Shown here: positions 9,473-18,311 of the stretch, piece by piece
How positions within the stretch are numbered: position 1 is the first letter of the stretch
Layout of the letters: every line of letters begins with the position of its first letter
NCBI RefSeq assembly: GCF_025847235.1
Contig: NZ_JAOZEW010000003.1
Coordinates: forward strand, 186,001-250,000
Direction: 5' to 3'
DNA from: Flavobacterium shii
GTDB lineage: Bacteria > Bacteroidota > Bacteroidia > Flavobacteriales > Flavobacteriaceae
DNA length: 64,000 nucleotides
The notes under the pieces: generated by a model
The model's input: only the letters and a program-made list of their open reading frames with translations
What the model was told of the DNA's origin: nothing
Databases searched by the model: none
Made by a program: the position numbers and the translations under genes

Positions 9473-10045
9473 ATGGATAGCTTAATTCATATTCAAAAAA
9501 CATTCGATAAGGTTATCTACATTGATAAGAAAATAAACAATCGCGAATTTGAAGATTGTGTTTTTAAAAATTGTGATTTCTCAAACAGCAATTTTGCTTA
9601 CAACACCTTTCTTGATTGCGAGTTTATCGACTGCAATTTATCCATGACCAGCCTAAAAGGCACAAGTTTAAGAAACATTACTTTTAAGAATTGTAAACTT
9701 CTCGGAATTGCATTTAATGAATGTGAAGATTTTTTATTTCAGGTATTTTTTGAGGAATCAGCTTTAGACTACACTTCTTTCTCTAATAAAAAAATGCCAA
9801 AAACCAAATTCGTAAATTGTTCGATGAAAGAAGTTACCTTTATAGGAACCAATTTAACTAGTTCGGTTTTTGATAATTGTAATCTCGAGGGAGCCATTTT
9901 TAATGAAACACAACTGGCTGGAGCTAATTTTAAAACCGCTTATAATTTTAAAATTGATCCTGAATTTAATCCCATGAAGAAAGCACAATTTTCTACTGAG
10001 GGAGTTTTAGGGCTTTTGGATAAGTATGACATTAAAATTGTATAA
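9473..10045 (+). CDS. Pentapeptide-repeat protein
   Basis: This is a 190-residue soluble protein made almost entirely of pentapeptide repeats of the A(D/N)LxX kind. Examples are DCVFKNCDFSNSNF, DCEFIDCNLSMTSL and DNCNLEGAIFNETQLAGANF. Such proteins fold as a right-handed square beta-helix. Some family members (Qnr, MfpA) mimic DNA and protect gyrase, but nothing here shows that role, and most genomic family members have no known function. It is followed by the DinB-like gene after 2 bases, so translation is likely coupled. Confidence 0.85.
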   Translation: MDSLIHIQKTFDKVIYIDKKINNREFEDCVFKNCDFSNSNFAYNTFLDCEFIDCNLSMTSLKGTSLRNITFKNCKLLGIAFNECEDFLFQVFFEESALDYTSFSNKKMPKTKFVNCSMKEVTFIGTNLTSSVFDNCNLEGAIFNETQLAGANFKTAYNFKIDPEFNPMKKAQFSTEGVLGLLDKYDIKIV

Positions 10046-10047
10046 TC

Positions 10048-10623
10048 ATGAATGCAACTGAATCGTATTTGGAAAGTGTAAAAAAACAGTTTTTATACTA
10101 TAAAACGCTGGGCGAAAAAGCAATTGCGCAACTTGAACCCGAACAACTTTTTATTTCTGTAAATGAAGACACGAATAGTATTGCTATAATTGTAAAGCAC
10201 ATTTCGGGAAATATGCTTTCGCGATGGACAGACTTTCTTACCAGCGATGGCGAAAAAGAATGGCGCAATCGTGATGAAGAATTTGAAAATGACTTACAAT
10301 CGAAAGAAGATGTAATAACTGTTTGGGAGAAGGGCTGGAAATGCCTTTTTGATGCCTTAAACAATTTACAACCTAACCAACTTTCGGACATTATATATAT
10401 TCGTAATGAAGGGCATACTGTAATTGAAGCCATTAACAGACAATTGGCACATTATCCTTATCATGTAGGTCAAATTGTGTTTTATGCCAAACAATTAAAA
10501 AATAGTAGCTGGCAAAGTTTATCAATTCCAAGAAAAGGATCTCAGAATTATAATGCCGGAAAATTTGCCAAGGAAAAAGAAATTAAGAACTTTACAGATG
10601 AAGAGCTGAAAGGGTTAAAATAG
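10048..10623 (+). CDS. DinB-superfamily protein (DUF1572-like)
   Basis: This 191-residue protein has the four-helix DinB/YfiT-like fold pattern. Candidate metal-binding histidines are at KHISGN near residue 50 and in HYPYHVGQI near residue 135. These match the three-His site of DinB-like metalloenzymes, some of which are thiol-dependent transferases. Members named DUF1572 are widespread and uncharacterised. The start is 2 bases after the pentapeptide gene. Confidence 0.78.
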   Translation: MNATESYLESVKKQFLYYKTLGEKAIAQLEPEQLFISVNEDTNSIAIIVKHISGNMLSRWTDFLTSDGEKEWRNRDEEFENDLQSKEDVITVWEKGWKCLFDALNNLQPNQLSDIIYIRNEGHTVIEAINRQLAHYPYHVGQIVFYAKQLKNSSWQSLSIPRKGSQNYNAGKFAKEKEIKNFTDEELKGLK

Positions 10624-10753
10624 ATTTTATTTTTAAATCGCAATCCCTAGCCCTGATTGAAACGGAAATCCTTTTTATTTTTTCCTTTAAAAAATAAAAA
10701 GATTGTAGTGGAAAGCAGGAAATAGCTCCAAAAAATTAAATGAATCATTTATT

Positions 10754-11125
10754 ATGAAAAAATTACTATTACTTCCTTTATTGCTCATCATAGCATCTTG
10801 TTATAACGCCGAACACAACTGCAAAGATTTTAAAACCGGAAAATTTAAGTTTGAATTTGTAGTCGACGGAATAAAAAAAACAACTCTTTTTGAACGAAAA
10901 GATGATATCGAAATCGAAACTTTTGAAGGAAAAACCGATACAGCAACAATACGTTGGGTAAGTGATTGCGAATATGTTCTGGAAAAAAAGCATCCAAAAA
11001 ACAAATCGGAAGAGAAAGCAATCGGAATGAAAATTTTGAACACAACCAAAGATTCGTACACTTTTGAGTTCGGAATGATTGGTTCGAACCAGAAACAACG
11101 CGGAACTGTGGTACGAGTAGATTAA
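10754..11125 (+). CDS. Small conserved lipoprotein
   Basis: This 123-residue protein has a type II signal peptide (MKKLLLLPLLLIIASCYN, lipobox IASC), so the mature protein should be anchored to a membrane. The mature part is beta-rich and charged (TGKFKFEF, IETFEGKT, IRWVSDCEYVL). Homologous small lipoproteins occur in Flavobacteriaceae. Some carry the misleading database name DNA topoisomerase IV, apparently by neighbourhood. Function unknown. Confidence 0.75.
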   Translation: MKKLLLLPLLLIIASCYNAEHNCKDFKTGKFKFEFVVDGIKKTTLFERKDDIEIETFEGKTDTATIRWVSDCEYVLEKKHPKNKSEEKAIGMKILNTTKDSYTFEFGMIGSNQKQRGTVVRVD

Positions 11126-11168
11126 ATTATTTTTATCTTAATTACCCCTTGAATTAACACTATTTAAA

Positions 11169-11945
11169 ATGGAAATATTTTTAAATCCTGACGCTTGGAT
11201 TGCCTTATTGACACTGACTTTTCTTGAAATTATTTTGGGAATTGACAATATCATCTTTATATCGATCGTAACTGGAAAATTACCTCCGGAAAACCGTAAG
11301 AAAGCAACCCGAATTGGTTTGTTTTTGGCCATGTTCATGCGTATCGCATTATTAATGGGGATTTCGTACTTAATTGCTATGAAAGCAACTATTTTTAGTA
11401 TTAACTGGGGCTGGTTAAGTGCCGATTTTACCGGACAAGCTCTTATTTTATTAGGTGGTGGATTATTCTTGATTTATAAAAGCACCAAAGAAATTAGCGA
11501 AAAAGTAGATCATAAAGGGGAGGAAGAATTAACGTTGAAAACTGCTGCAAAACAGTCTTTCTCTAATGTAATTGTACAAATTTTACTGATAGATTTAATC
11601 TTTTCTGTAGACTCTATATTAACCGCCGTAGGAATGACAAATGGTGTTACGGGCGCTTTAACTATTATGATTACTGCAGTTGTTATTTCGGTTTGTGTAA
11701 TGATGTTATTTGCGGTTCCTGTTGGGAATTTTGTAAATGCAAATCCTTCGATACAAATTTTAGGGCTTGCGTTTTTAATCCTAATCGGATTTATGCTAAT
11801 CACGGAGAGTATGCACTTATCTAATGCAGCTTTGGTTGGCGAACATATCGGCGCTGTGCCTAAAGGATACTTATATTTTGCCATTTCGTTTTCTTTGGCT
11901 GTAGAATTCATTAATATGAAAATGAGAAAGAGATCAAAATCATAA
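11169..11945 (+). CDS. TerC-family integral membrane protein
   Basis: This 258-residue protein has about seven membrane helices. It carries the TerC hallmarks: LEIILGIDNIIFISI near residue 18 and the second acidic membrane motif LIDLIFSVDSILTAVGM near residue 144, with paired Asp residues proposed to bind metal. TerC proteins are linked to tellurite resistance in some bacteria and to manganese export or protein metalation in others. No ter operon is present here, so a role in metal homeostasis is more likely than tellurite resistance. Confidence 0.9.
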   Translation: MEIFLNPDAWIALLTLTFLEIILGIDNIIFISIVTGKLPPENRKKATRIGLFLAMFMRIALLMGISYLIAMKATIFSINWGWLSADFTGQALILLGGGLFLIYKSTKEISEKVDHKGEEELTLKTAAKQSFSNVIVQILLIDLIFSVDSILTAVGMTNGVTGALTIMITAVVISVCVMMLFAVPVGNFVNANPSIQILGLAFLILIGFMLITESMHLSNAALVGEHIGAVPKGYLYFAISFSLAVEFINMKMRKRSKS

Positions 11946-11968
11946 TAGCAATAAATCTTATAATAAAT

Positions 11969-11999
11969 AAGCGTTAAGGTAATCTTAGCGCTTTTTTTA
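11969..11999 (+). terminator. Terminator after terC-like gene
   Basis: AAGCGTTAAG pairs with CTTAGCGCTT (one G-T wobble) across a five-base loop and is followed by a run of seven T. It lies 23 bases after the TerC-family stop codon. Confidence 0.8.
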
Positions 12000-12079
12000 T
12001 GCACAATTTTCAAATAATTTTGTTCTCTTTTTATTTAATAGTGTCTCGATAAATAGTAAATTGGGCGTAAATATGTGTT

Positions 12080-13999
12080 ATGAAAAATACTATCTCTCAT
12101 AGAGTTGCCGACTTTTTAAAAAACTTCCCTCCTTTTAGCTTTTTGAAGCAAAAAGACATCGAAATCCTTTCGGAGCAAATCTCCATTATTTACAAAGAAA
12201 AAGACGCTATTATCTTTGCCGAGAATGATGAAGTTCATAATTCATTTTATGTAGTTCATAAAGGAGCCGTTGCACTTAAGAGAAGTCCTAAAAATAGTAT
12301 ACTCGATATTTGTGATGAGGGAGATATTTTTGGATTGAGACCTCTTTTGGCAAATGAGAATTATATAATGGAAGCCAGAGCCCATGAAGAGACAATACTA
12401 TATGCAATTCCTATAGCCGTTTTTAAACCTTATGCCCTTGAGAATCGAGCAGTAGGTAATTTTTTAATAGAAAGTTATGCTTCTAATACCCTTAATCCTT
12501 ACTCCGACATTCACAGAGGAAAATTATATGGAGATACAGTCGAGAATGAAGTACTAAACACCGAAGTAAAACTATTGGATTTACAGCCCGTAAAGTATTC
12601 AAAGAAAATTATTACCTGTGGTCCTCTGACAACTGCAAAAGAAATTGCCGGCATTATGACCAGAAAAAATGTAGGCGCAATACTTGTTGTAGAAGAAAAA
12701 CTTCCCATCGGGATTATTACTGATAAGGATTTAAGAAATAAAATCGTAACAGGAGATTATCCTATAACTACTGCTGCAAATGTTATAATGACCTCTCCTG
12801 TTATTACCTATCCTAAAAAAATGACTATTACTCAGGCTCAAATGGCCATGATGAAAAGCAATATCAGTTATTTATGCCTTACAAAAGATGGAACTATAAA
12901 TACTAAAGCCGTCGGGATTTTATCCAAACACGATGTTATGGTTGCACTTGGTAATAACCCTGCCGTATTGATAAAAGCCTTAAAAAGAGTCAAAAAGATT
13001 AAGGAGATAAAACCCATTCGTACACAAACAATGCAATTATTACAGGGATATCTAGATCAGAATATCCCCATGACGCTTATCTCTAAAATAATCACAGAAT
13101 TAAACGATGCATGTATTAAACAGGTGATCGAAATGTCTTTGGCAAAAATGGTGACTCCTCCTCCCGTAAAATTTGGATGGCTTGCTTTGGGCAGTCAAGG
13201 TAGAAGTGAACAATTATTACATACCGATCAGGATAACGCTATTGTTTATGAAGATGTCCCCGAAGAATTGAAAATCTCAACCAATGAATATTTCTTAAAA
13301 CTAGCCACTTATGTCAACAAAGGATTATTTGATATAGGATATGATTATTGCCCTGCCGAAATGATGGCTTCCAATCCTAAATGGTGTTTGAGCCTCGAGG
13401 AATGGAAGAAACAAGTGTATCATTGGATTACCAATCCTGGAAAAACCGAAGTATTGCTGTCATTCATCTTTTTTGACTACAGCCTTTCCTATGGCAGTTC
13501 GGAAATTACAAATGAGCTATCCGATTATATTTTCGAAAACATAAAAGCCAACCCCGTATTTTATATTCATTTGGTAAGCGGCACGCTACAAAGTCCATCG
13601 CCTACTGGCTTTTTTAGGCAGTTTTTACTGGAACAGGATGGTGAACACAAAGACTTTTTTGATATAAAAAGACGTGCTTTAATGCCATTAACCGATGCTG
13701 CCAGAGTTTTGATTCTTTCGCATTCGGTAAAATCGATTAGTAATACTGCTGAGCGTTTTGAGAAATTAGCCGAATTAGAGCCTACTAATAAAGAGTTGTA
13801 TTTATCATGCTCCTATTCTTTTAAGGCCTTATTAAAATTTAGAACTAAACAAGGGCTTTTACATAATGACTCTGGTCAATTTATTGCATTGGAATCATTG
13901 TCCAAAATGGAAAAAATAAAGCTAAAAAGAACTTTTAAAACTATAAAAGAACTTCAGGAATTGATTTCTGTGCGATTTAATGCTTCAAATATTTTATAA
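12080..13999 (+). CDS. cNMP-binding / CBS / DUF294 nucleotidyltransferase-like protein
   Basis: This is a 639-residue soluble protein with a cyclic-nucleotide-binding-like beta-barrel at about residues 20-130. A CBS-domain pair covers about 165-290, and a DUF294 nucleotidyltransferase domain about 310-450 carries GSQGRSEQLLHTDQDNAIV. A DUF294 C-terminal domain follows. The GS...R.E...D.D pattern resembles GlnD/GlnE-type nucleotidyltransferases, so signalling by nucleotidyl transfer is plausible. Its stop codon overlaps the start of a DnaQ-like exonuclease by one base, a conserved pairing in many bacteria. Confidence 0.87.
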   Translation: MKNTISHRVADFLKNFPPFSFLKQKDIEILSEQISIIYKEKDAIIFAENDEVHNSFYVVHKGAVALKRSPKNSILDICDEGDIFGLRPLLANENYIMEARAHEETILYAIPIAVFKPYALENRAVGNFLIESYASNTLNPYSDIHRGKLYGDTVENEVLNTEVKLLDLQPVKYSKKIITCGPLTTAKEIAGIMTRKNVGAILVVEEKLPIGIITDKDLRNKIVTGDYPITTAANVIMTSPVITYPKKMTITQAQMAMMKSNISYLCLTKDGTINTKAVGILSKHDVMVALGNNPAVLIKALKRVKKIKEIKPIRTQTMQLLQGYLDQNIPMTLISKIITELNDACIKQVIEMSLAKMVTPPPVKFGWLALGSQGRSEQLLHTDQDNAIVYEDVPEELKISTNEYFLKLATYVNKGLFDIGYDYCPAEMMASNPKWCLSLEEWKKQVYHWITNPGKTEVLLSFIFFDYSLSYGSSEITNELSDYIFENIKANPVFYIHLVSGTLQSPSPTGFFRQFLLEQDGEHKDFFDIKRRALMPLTDAARVLILSHSVKSISNTAERFEKLAELEPTNKELYLSCSYSFKALLKFRTKQGLLHNDSGQFIALESLSKMEKIKLKRTFKTIKELQELISVRFNASNIL

Positions 14000-14628
14000 T
14001 GATGGATCTATTTAAATTCTGGAACAAATCAGAAAAAACAACAGAGGAAGATATTCCTATTGATAGCATTCGTTTTGTTGTATTAGATACCGAAACTACC
14101 GGTTTTGATTATACCAACGATCGAATTTTATGTATTGGTGCTCTGGTGTTACAAAACGGAATTATTCCGATAGATGAAACCTTTGAAGTTTTTATCCGAC
14201 AGGAGCATTATGATAAAACAAGCGCTCAAATACATGGGATTCTAAAAGATTTCGTAATAGATCGTCCTACCGAGTTAGAAGCGCTACAACTATTCCTGAC
14301 CTACTTAGGTGACTCGATTATTATTGCACATCATACCATTTTTGACATTACGATGATTAATCGGGCTCTCGAAAGAAATGGCTTACCCGAATTAACAAAC
14401 AAAACTTTGGATACTGCAACATTGTATAAAAGAATCTTAATAAAATCACACTTATTGCAACGCAAAGACCACTATAGCCTGGATGAACTTGCAGATAAAT
14501 TTGATATTTCAAAGAAAGACCGACACACTGCTTTGGGAGATGCCTATATCACAGCAATTGCTTTTCTTAAAATTGTAAAAAAACTAAGTGGCAAAAAACA
14601 AATTACTTTAGCTCAATTATTTAAATAA
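13999..14628 (+). CDS. DnaQ-like 3'-5' exonuclease
   Basis: This 209-residue DEDDh-family exonuclease has the ExoI motif VLDTETTGFD near residue 28, the ExoII region IIIAHHTIFDITMINRAL near residue 109, and the ExoIII motif HTALGDAYITAIAFL with the catalytic His and Asp near residue 176. It resembles the epsilon subunit of polymerase III but lacks the extra tail for alpha binding, so it is probably a stand-alone exonuclease. The ATG at 13999 overlaps the preceding stop codon, with a second in-frame ATG directly after it. Coupled translation with the DUF294 protein suggests a shared pathway. Confidence 0.9.
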   Translation: MMDLFKFWNKSEKTTEEDIPIDSIRFVVLDTETTGFDYTNDRILCIGALVLQNGIIPIDETFEVFIRQEHYDKTSAQIHGILKDFVIDRPTELEALQLFLTYLGDSIIIAHHTIFDITMINRALERNGLPELTNKTLDTATLYKRILIKSHLLQRKDHYSLDELADKFDISKKDRHTALGDAYITAIAFLKIVKKLSGKKQITLAQLFK

Positions 14629-14666
14629 AAAAACTCGACTTTTACAAATCGAGTTTTCCGTTTTTA
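14628..14666. terminator. Bidirectional terminator between exonuclease gene and tssF
   Basis: AAAACTCGA at 14630-14638 pairs with TCGAGTTTT at 14649-14657. A-rich and T-rich flanks on both sides allow it to end transcription from both converging genes. It marks the left border of the T6SS region. Confidence 0.8.
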
Positions 14667-14667
14667 T

Positions 14668-16506
14668 TTAATTCTCTATAAACAAGCGATACGGGAATAC
14701 ATTGGATGATCTGTTTTTTAAATATTTCATGAAACTCTCACATAAATAATCCCATTCTGTTACCGACAAATGCTCTTTTTCGGCTGCATTTATTTTTATA
14801 TGAATATCAACAGTTCTACTAAATCCTGCTTTTACAGAAATCTCTTTTCGTGTTCCTTTTTCTATTTTAACATCGGTTATACAACTTTTAAAATGGTTGA
14901 AACCAAATGCTTTTATATCGGCAAAAGTCACAATTCGACCACGTGTCAATAAAGCATTACGATAAGCCAAAATACGGTCTTTATTATTTTGTTTATTTAT
15001 ACCTCCTACAGTATTTGTCATTAATGTAACTGTCTTACTTATAAAAAACAAATCATCTTTGGATTCCAAAACAGTACCCGCCTTAATATCATTCCCTTCT
15101 TCGGCACAAGTAGACCAATAATTTATTGCAAATGATTTACCTGTAGACTCATCAGCTTTGGGTTTAATCATTAGGTAAGGGTCATTGTTTTTAGAAAAAC
15201 TCTTTTCTTTGGCTTGTTGCTCTACAGAGGCTAACAACTGATTAATTTCGACTAATGAACTATTCATAAAATCTTTACCTAAACCAGCAAAAGAAGAACT
15301 TTCGTCTTTTAATAAATCCAATACATTTTGAAGTAATTCCGAGGCGCTTCTAGAATCAAATCTGGAAACACCTCCTGTACGTAATACAGCATTTCCTTCT
15401 TCGATAACACCATCTTTAAACTCTTTTATTTCATAATGATTATTGTATGCATCAATAACAGAATCTACATCAAGGTATATGTTATTACCTGTATCTAACG
15501 CAACATACGACAAAAACCCACCAAGCGTCTTACTTATAGTATGCCTTCTTTTATTAATTGCTGGGAAACAATTGGCTGTAAAAGATACATTATCTATTAT
15601 TTGAGGAATCAAAGATTCTAAAAAAACCATTTTTATCCAAATGATAGGATTACCATTATTATTCGTTACTTCTTCAAAACACTTATATTCTGCACTATAC
15701 TCACTTATAGGTTTATGTTTTAACTTCCCTTTTAATGTGTAAAAATTATCAAAATAAAACTCGTTTACTTCATGCATAATTTCGGTAAGATGTGTATAAT
15801 TGCGATTGATTATACTTTCTATCTCAAGATTATTAACCGGGACATTGTACCCTTCCTCTATTTTAATCTCTGTATCATCATGAAAGCATTTCATCTGTTT
15901 TAAGTAGTAATGAAACATTTCTTTCTGGTGCGTGTTTTTAATATCGATATACAACATTAAATCCTCCAGTTCCAATGTACTAGCGTTATTCAATTCTATA
16001 CCTAAGAAAACTTCTCCCGAAGGTAAAGTCTGCCTATAATCCCGAACAGTGTCTTTATAAAAAAGGTTCGAGACTTCATATAGATTTCTTTCGTAAGCAA
16101 TATATTTAACCTCACAAGAGGATAATTTCACTTCTAAGGTTGGCGAAAGAGTGATTTCTTTAGTAATTGGTGCCAATGGATTATAGATATTATGAATTCT
16201 CCTGTTTACTGTCATTTGATTGTACAGGGAAACTTTTAAATTATTATCTATTGGCATGGCGTGCAAGATTGCTCTGGCAGGTTTCGCACCAGCTGTAACT
16301 TCAGGAAACATAATTTCGAGAACCCTCTCTACCACACGAGTTTTGGAGTCTTCAAGCTCATGCGCAACTTTTTCCAATTCATACGACAATGCATTTAACA
16401 TCATTGATACTACCGGATCAAAAGAGGTTTCCATTTCAATATCCGAAAAGCCCCATGATCTTGCGGCTCTCTTTAATACTCTGTCTTTTATTCGTTCTTG
16501 TCTCAT
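14668..16506 (-). CDS. tssF: T6SS baseplate subunit TssF (Bacteroidota type)
   Basis: This 612-residue protein has the typical TssF start: about residues 1-75 hold RAARSWGFSDIEMETSFDPV, then LNALSYELEKVAHELEDSKTRVVERVLEIMFPE, followed by ARAILHAMP. TssF forms the baseplate wedge with TssG and TssE and recruits TssK. Its length matches the family. It is the last T6SS gene on this strand. Between it and vgrG lies an 8-kb array of lipoprotein genes and fragments, so the core gene has been pushed far from its baseplate partners tssE and tssG. Confidence 0.88.
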   Translation of the reverse strand: MRQERIKDRVLKRAARSWGFSDIEMETSFDPVVSMMLNALSYELEKVAHELEDSKTRVVERVLEIMFPEVTAGAKPARAILHAMPIDNNLKVSLYNQMTVNRRIHNIYNPLAPITKEITLSPTLEVKLSSCEVKYIAYERNLYEVSNLFYKDTVRDYRQTLPSGEVFLGIELNNASTLELEDLMLYIDIKNTHQKEMFHYYLKQMKCFHDDTEIKIEEGYNVPVNNLEIESIINRNYTHLTEIMHEVNEFYFDNFYTLKGKLKHKPISEYSAEYKCFEEVTNNNGNPIIWIKMVFLESLIPQIIDNVSFTANCFPAINKRRHTISKTLGGFLSYVALDTGNNIYLDVDSVIDAYNNHYEIKEFKDGVIEEGNAVLRTGGVSRFDSRSASELLQNVLDLLKDESSSFAGLGKDFMNSSLVEINQLLASVEQQAKEKSFSKNNDPYLMIKPKADESTGKSFAINYWSTCAEEGNDIKAGTVLESKDDLFFISKTVTLMTNTVGGINKQNNKDRILAYRNALLTRGRIVTFADIKAFGFNHFKSCITDVKIEKGTRKEISVKAGFSRTVDIHIKINAAEKEHLSVTEWDYLCESFMKYLKNRSSNVFPYRLFIEN

Positions 16507-16540
16507 TGACTTATTTTTTTTATATAGAAACCTTAGTTAT

Positions 16541-16665
16541 TTCTTTTCTTTAAATCTTTTATAAAGCATTGTATAAACCTTCTTATTTACCTTGTGTATC
16601 TCGCAAATCGCTAAATAAAATTCTACTTATATTCCCATTTATAATATAACTGTGTAACATTAGAG
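16541..16665 (-). pseudogene. 3' fragment of a family-A immunity-like lipoprotein gene
   Basis: Read on the minus strand, this stretch matches the last 40 or so codons of the lipoprotein genes at 22110 and 17607 (MLHSYIINGN, then ILFSDLRDTQGK). In-frame stops interrupt it after DTQGK and near the end. The 3' end is closer to the gene at 22110 (FIKSFKEKK-type tail) than to the others. There is no start codon or signal peptide. It is the degraded end of an immunity-like gene left behind between tssF and the next intact lipoprotein. Confidence 0.75.
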
Positions 16666-16669
16666 TTTT

Positions 16670-17356
16670 TTATTCTTTTCTAAAAAGTACTTCTTTTTCA
16701 CCTTCTTTACCCAATATTTTTACAACTTCTATAATTTCAGCAGTTAAATCATCTATTTCAATACTGAACATTCCCTGTTTATCTTTATATTTTCCACGAT
16801 AAATTAAGTTCCAAGTTCCTTTTTTCGTTACCTCATCATAAGATCTATTTATAGAAGTAAAATTTGAAAATAAATCGGCTTCATTTTGCTTTAAAAACTC
16901 AATTATATCTTTAATTGTAATTTTGAATGGCTTGTCAAGGTCAGTTTCTTTAATTAATTTTCCCTTTTCGTCAAACTCATACCAAATGCCTATTTCGCAA
17001 TTATCCTTAAATGAGGGCCCCTTATCTTTTATATTAGAATTTGGATAAAATCCCTTACTTATAGTAAACAATGATTTTTCTGGGACTATTTGACTAAAAT
17101 AACCTCTTTCTTTATATCCAAATTCTCTAATTATTGATCCATCTGGCAAAGTGTAAATATAGTCTTCGGCTTCATCCTTATTTTCATCGAATCGTTTGAT
17201 ATCAAACGTTTCAAAATCGTTAGTTACTAAATTGTTATATTCTTGTTTGTTTTCCACTTGGTAATGCTTTACTTTTTCAACTTCTGCCTGTTTTTTATTT
17301 TGTGGTTTACAACTAAAAACTATAAAGATTAAGCCTATTATCAATAATTCTTTCAT
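16670..17356 (-). CDS. Family-B immunity-like lipoprotein (B3)
   Basis: This is a 228-residue predicted lipoprotein with signal peptide MKELLIIGLIFIVFSCKPQ (lipobox VFSC). The mature region contains NDFETFDIKRF, a MORN-like segment GIWYEFDEKGKLIKET and a conserved C-terminal half (IIEFLKQNEADLFSN, then TKKGTWNLIYRGKYK). It is nearly the same in its first and last thirds as the gene at 20385, but the middle (about residues 55-110) differs. Paralogs in an array behind a T6SS effector, exported to the envelope, are best explained as immunity or orphan-immunity proteins. That is inference. Confidence 0.7.
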   Translation of the reverse strand: MKELLIIGLIFIVFSCKPQNKKQAEVEKVKHYQVENKQEYNNLVTNDFETFDIKRFDENKDEAEDYIYTLPDGSIIREFGYKERGYFSQIVPEKSLFTISKGFYPNSNIKDKGPSFKDNCEIGIWYEFDEKGKLIKETDLDKPFKITIKDIIEFLKQNEADLFSNFTSINRSYDEVTKKGTWNLIYRGKYKDKQGMFSIEIDDLTAEIIEVVKILGKEGEKEVLFRKE

Positions 17357-17359
17357 AAT

Positions 17360-17579
17360 TTCATTATCACCATTTAATTGTCTTTAGGCCAAAAAAACTA
17401 AACATTTGTCACTAACAATACATAACAACCATTTTGGATTCATTAAAGGTTACTCCTTTAGTTACTCTGTTATATTAATCTTTTACTGAATTAATTTCAA
17501 TATTCTCTTTTGCATACGATTTAATATCTCCTTTTGCTTTAACTATTAACTTCCCTCCCACAGTTGATGCATAAGACAT
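17360..17579 (-). pseudogene. Effector 5' stub with shared N-terminal leader (copy 1)
   Basis: ATG at 17579 opens a 34-codon reading frame whose text from residue 8 (GGKLIVKAKGDIKSYAKENI) matches the first 37 residues of the metalloprotease effector at 22799-24274, then stops. Related sequence continues without an open frame up to the start of the B3 lipoprotein and parallels the second stub at 21075-21298. Just before the ATG lies a copy of the vgrG 3' tail in the right relation to the start. It is the remnant of a former vgrG-linked effector gene. Confidence 0.78.
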
Positions 17580-17606
17580 GATTAAAATAATTTAGTTTTT
17601 TCAACA

Positions 17607-18299
17607 CTATTTAATTTTACTTCTTTCTACTTTTATAAAAGCATCATACAAACTACCTTGTTTACCTTGTGTACTTCGCAAAGTGCTAAACAAAATTTCA
17701 CCTGTATTCCCATTTATGACATAACTGTGTAATACTTGAGTGTTTTTATCATCTCTATAATAAACTTCATAAAGAGGTAACTTTATTTTTTCTAAATCAA
17801 CATAACGATTTAAATTATATGTTTTATCCACATTCATTAAATCATAATTGTATTTTTCTTTCATTTTTTTAACCAAATCATCAATAGAAAATTTATATTC
17901 TTTATCTAAATTTTCATCTTTAGCTAATACTCCTATCTCATTATATAATTTATAATTACCGATCTGGATTGTATAAAATTCTTGTAAAATAGATTGCAAT
18001 GTTTTTTCTTTCACATAAAAAACTTTCGTTATTTTGTTTGGATTCTTAATATTTGATTCCTCAACTTGAATTGTTTTGCCATTCATGGTTATTCGTACCC
18101 TATCATCTCCATTTTTATAAAATCTATCATTATCCTTATAAGTATACTTAGTATCAATATTCCAATCTTTATATTTATTTATGTCAAAAGTTTCAATAAT
18201 TGTATCTTTTTTAATTGTCGAGCTGTGTTTCTCCTTTATTTGACCTACACAATTACTCACATTTAATAATAATGCTAAAATAATTATATCTATTTTCAT
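17607..18299 (-). CDS. Family-A immunity-like lipoprotein (A3)
   Basis: This 230-residue exported protein has a hydrophobic N-terminus (MKIDIIILALLLNVSNCVGQ, possible lipobox at Cys17). It shares a highly conserved C-terminal half with the genes at 21327 and 22110: FSIDDLVKKMKEKYNYDLMN, then YEVYYRDDKNTQVLHSY. Its stop lies in an overlapping copy of the vgrG 3' tail. Its start is 13 bases from a dead copy of the metalloprotease 3' end, the same arrangement as gene 22110 behind the intact effector. It is therefore probably an orphaned duplicate immunity gene. Confidence 0.72.
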   Translation of the reverse strand: MKIDIIILALLLNVSNCVGQIKEKHSSTIKKDTIIETFDINKYKDWNIDTKYTYKDNDRFYKNGDDRVRITMNGKTIQVEESNIKNPNKITKVFYVKEKTLQSILQEFYTIQIGNYKLYNEIGVLAKDENLDKEYKFSIDDLVKKMKEKYNYDLMNVDKTYNLNRYVDLEKIKLPLYEVYYRDDKNTQVLHSYVINGNTGEILFSTLRSTQGKQGSLYDAFIKVERSKIK

Positions 18300-18311
18300 A
18301 ATTGTTTAAAA

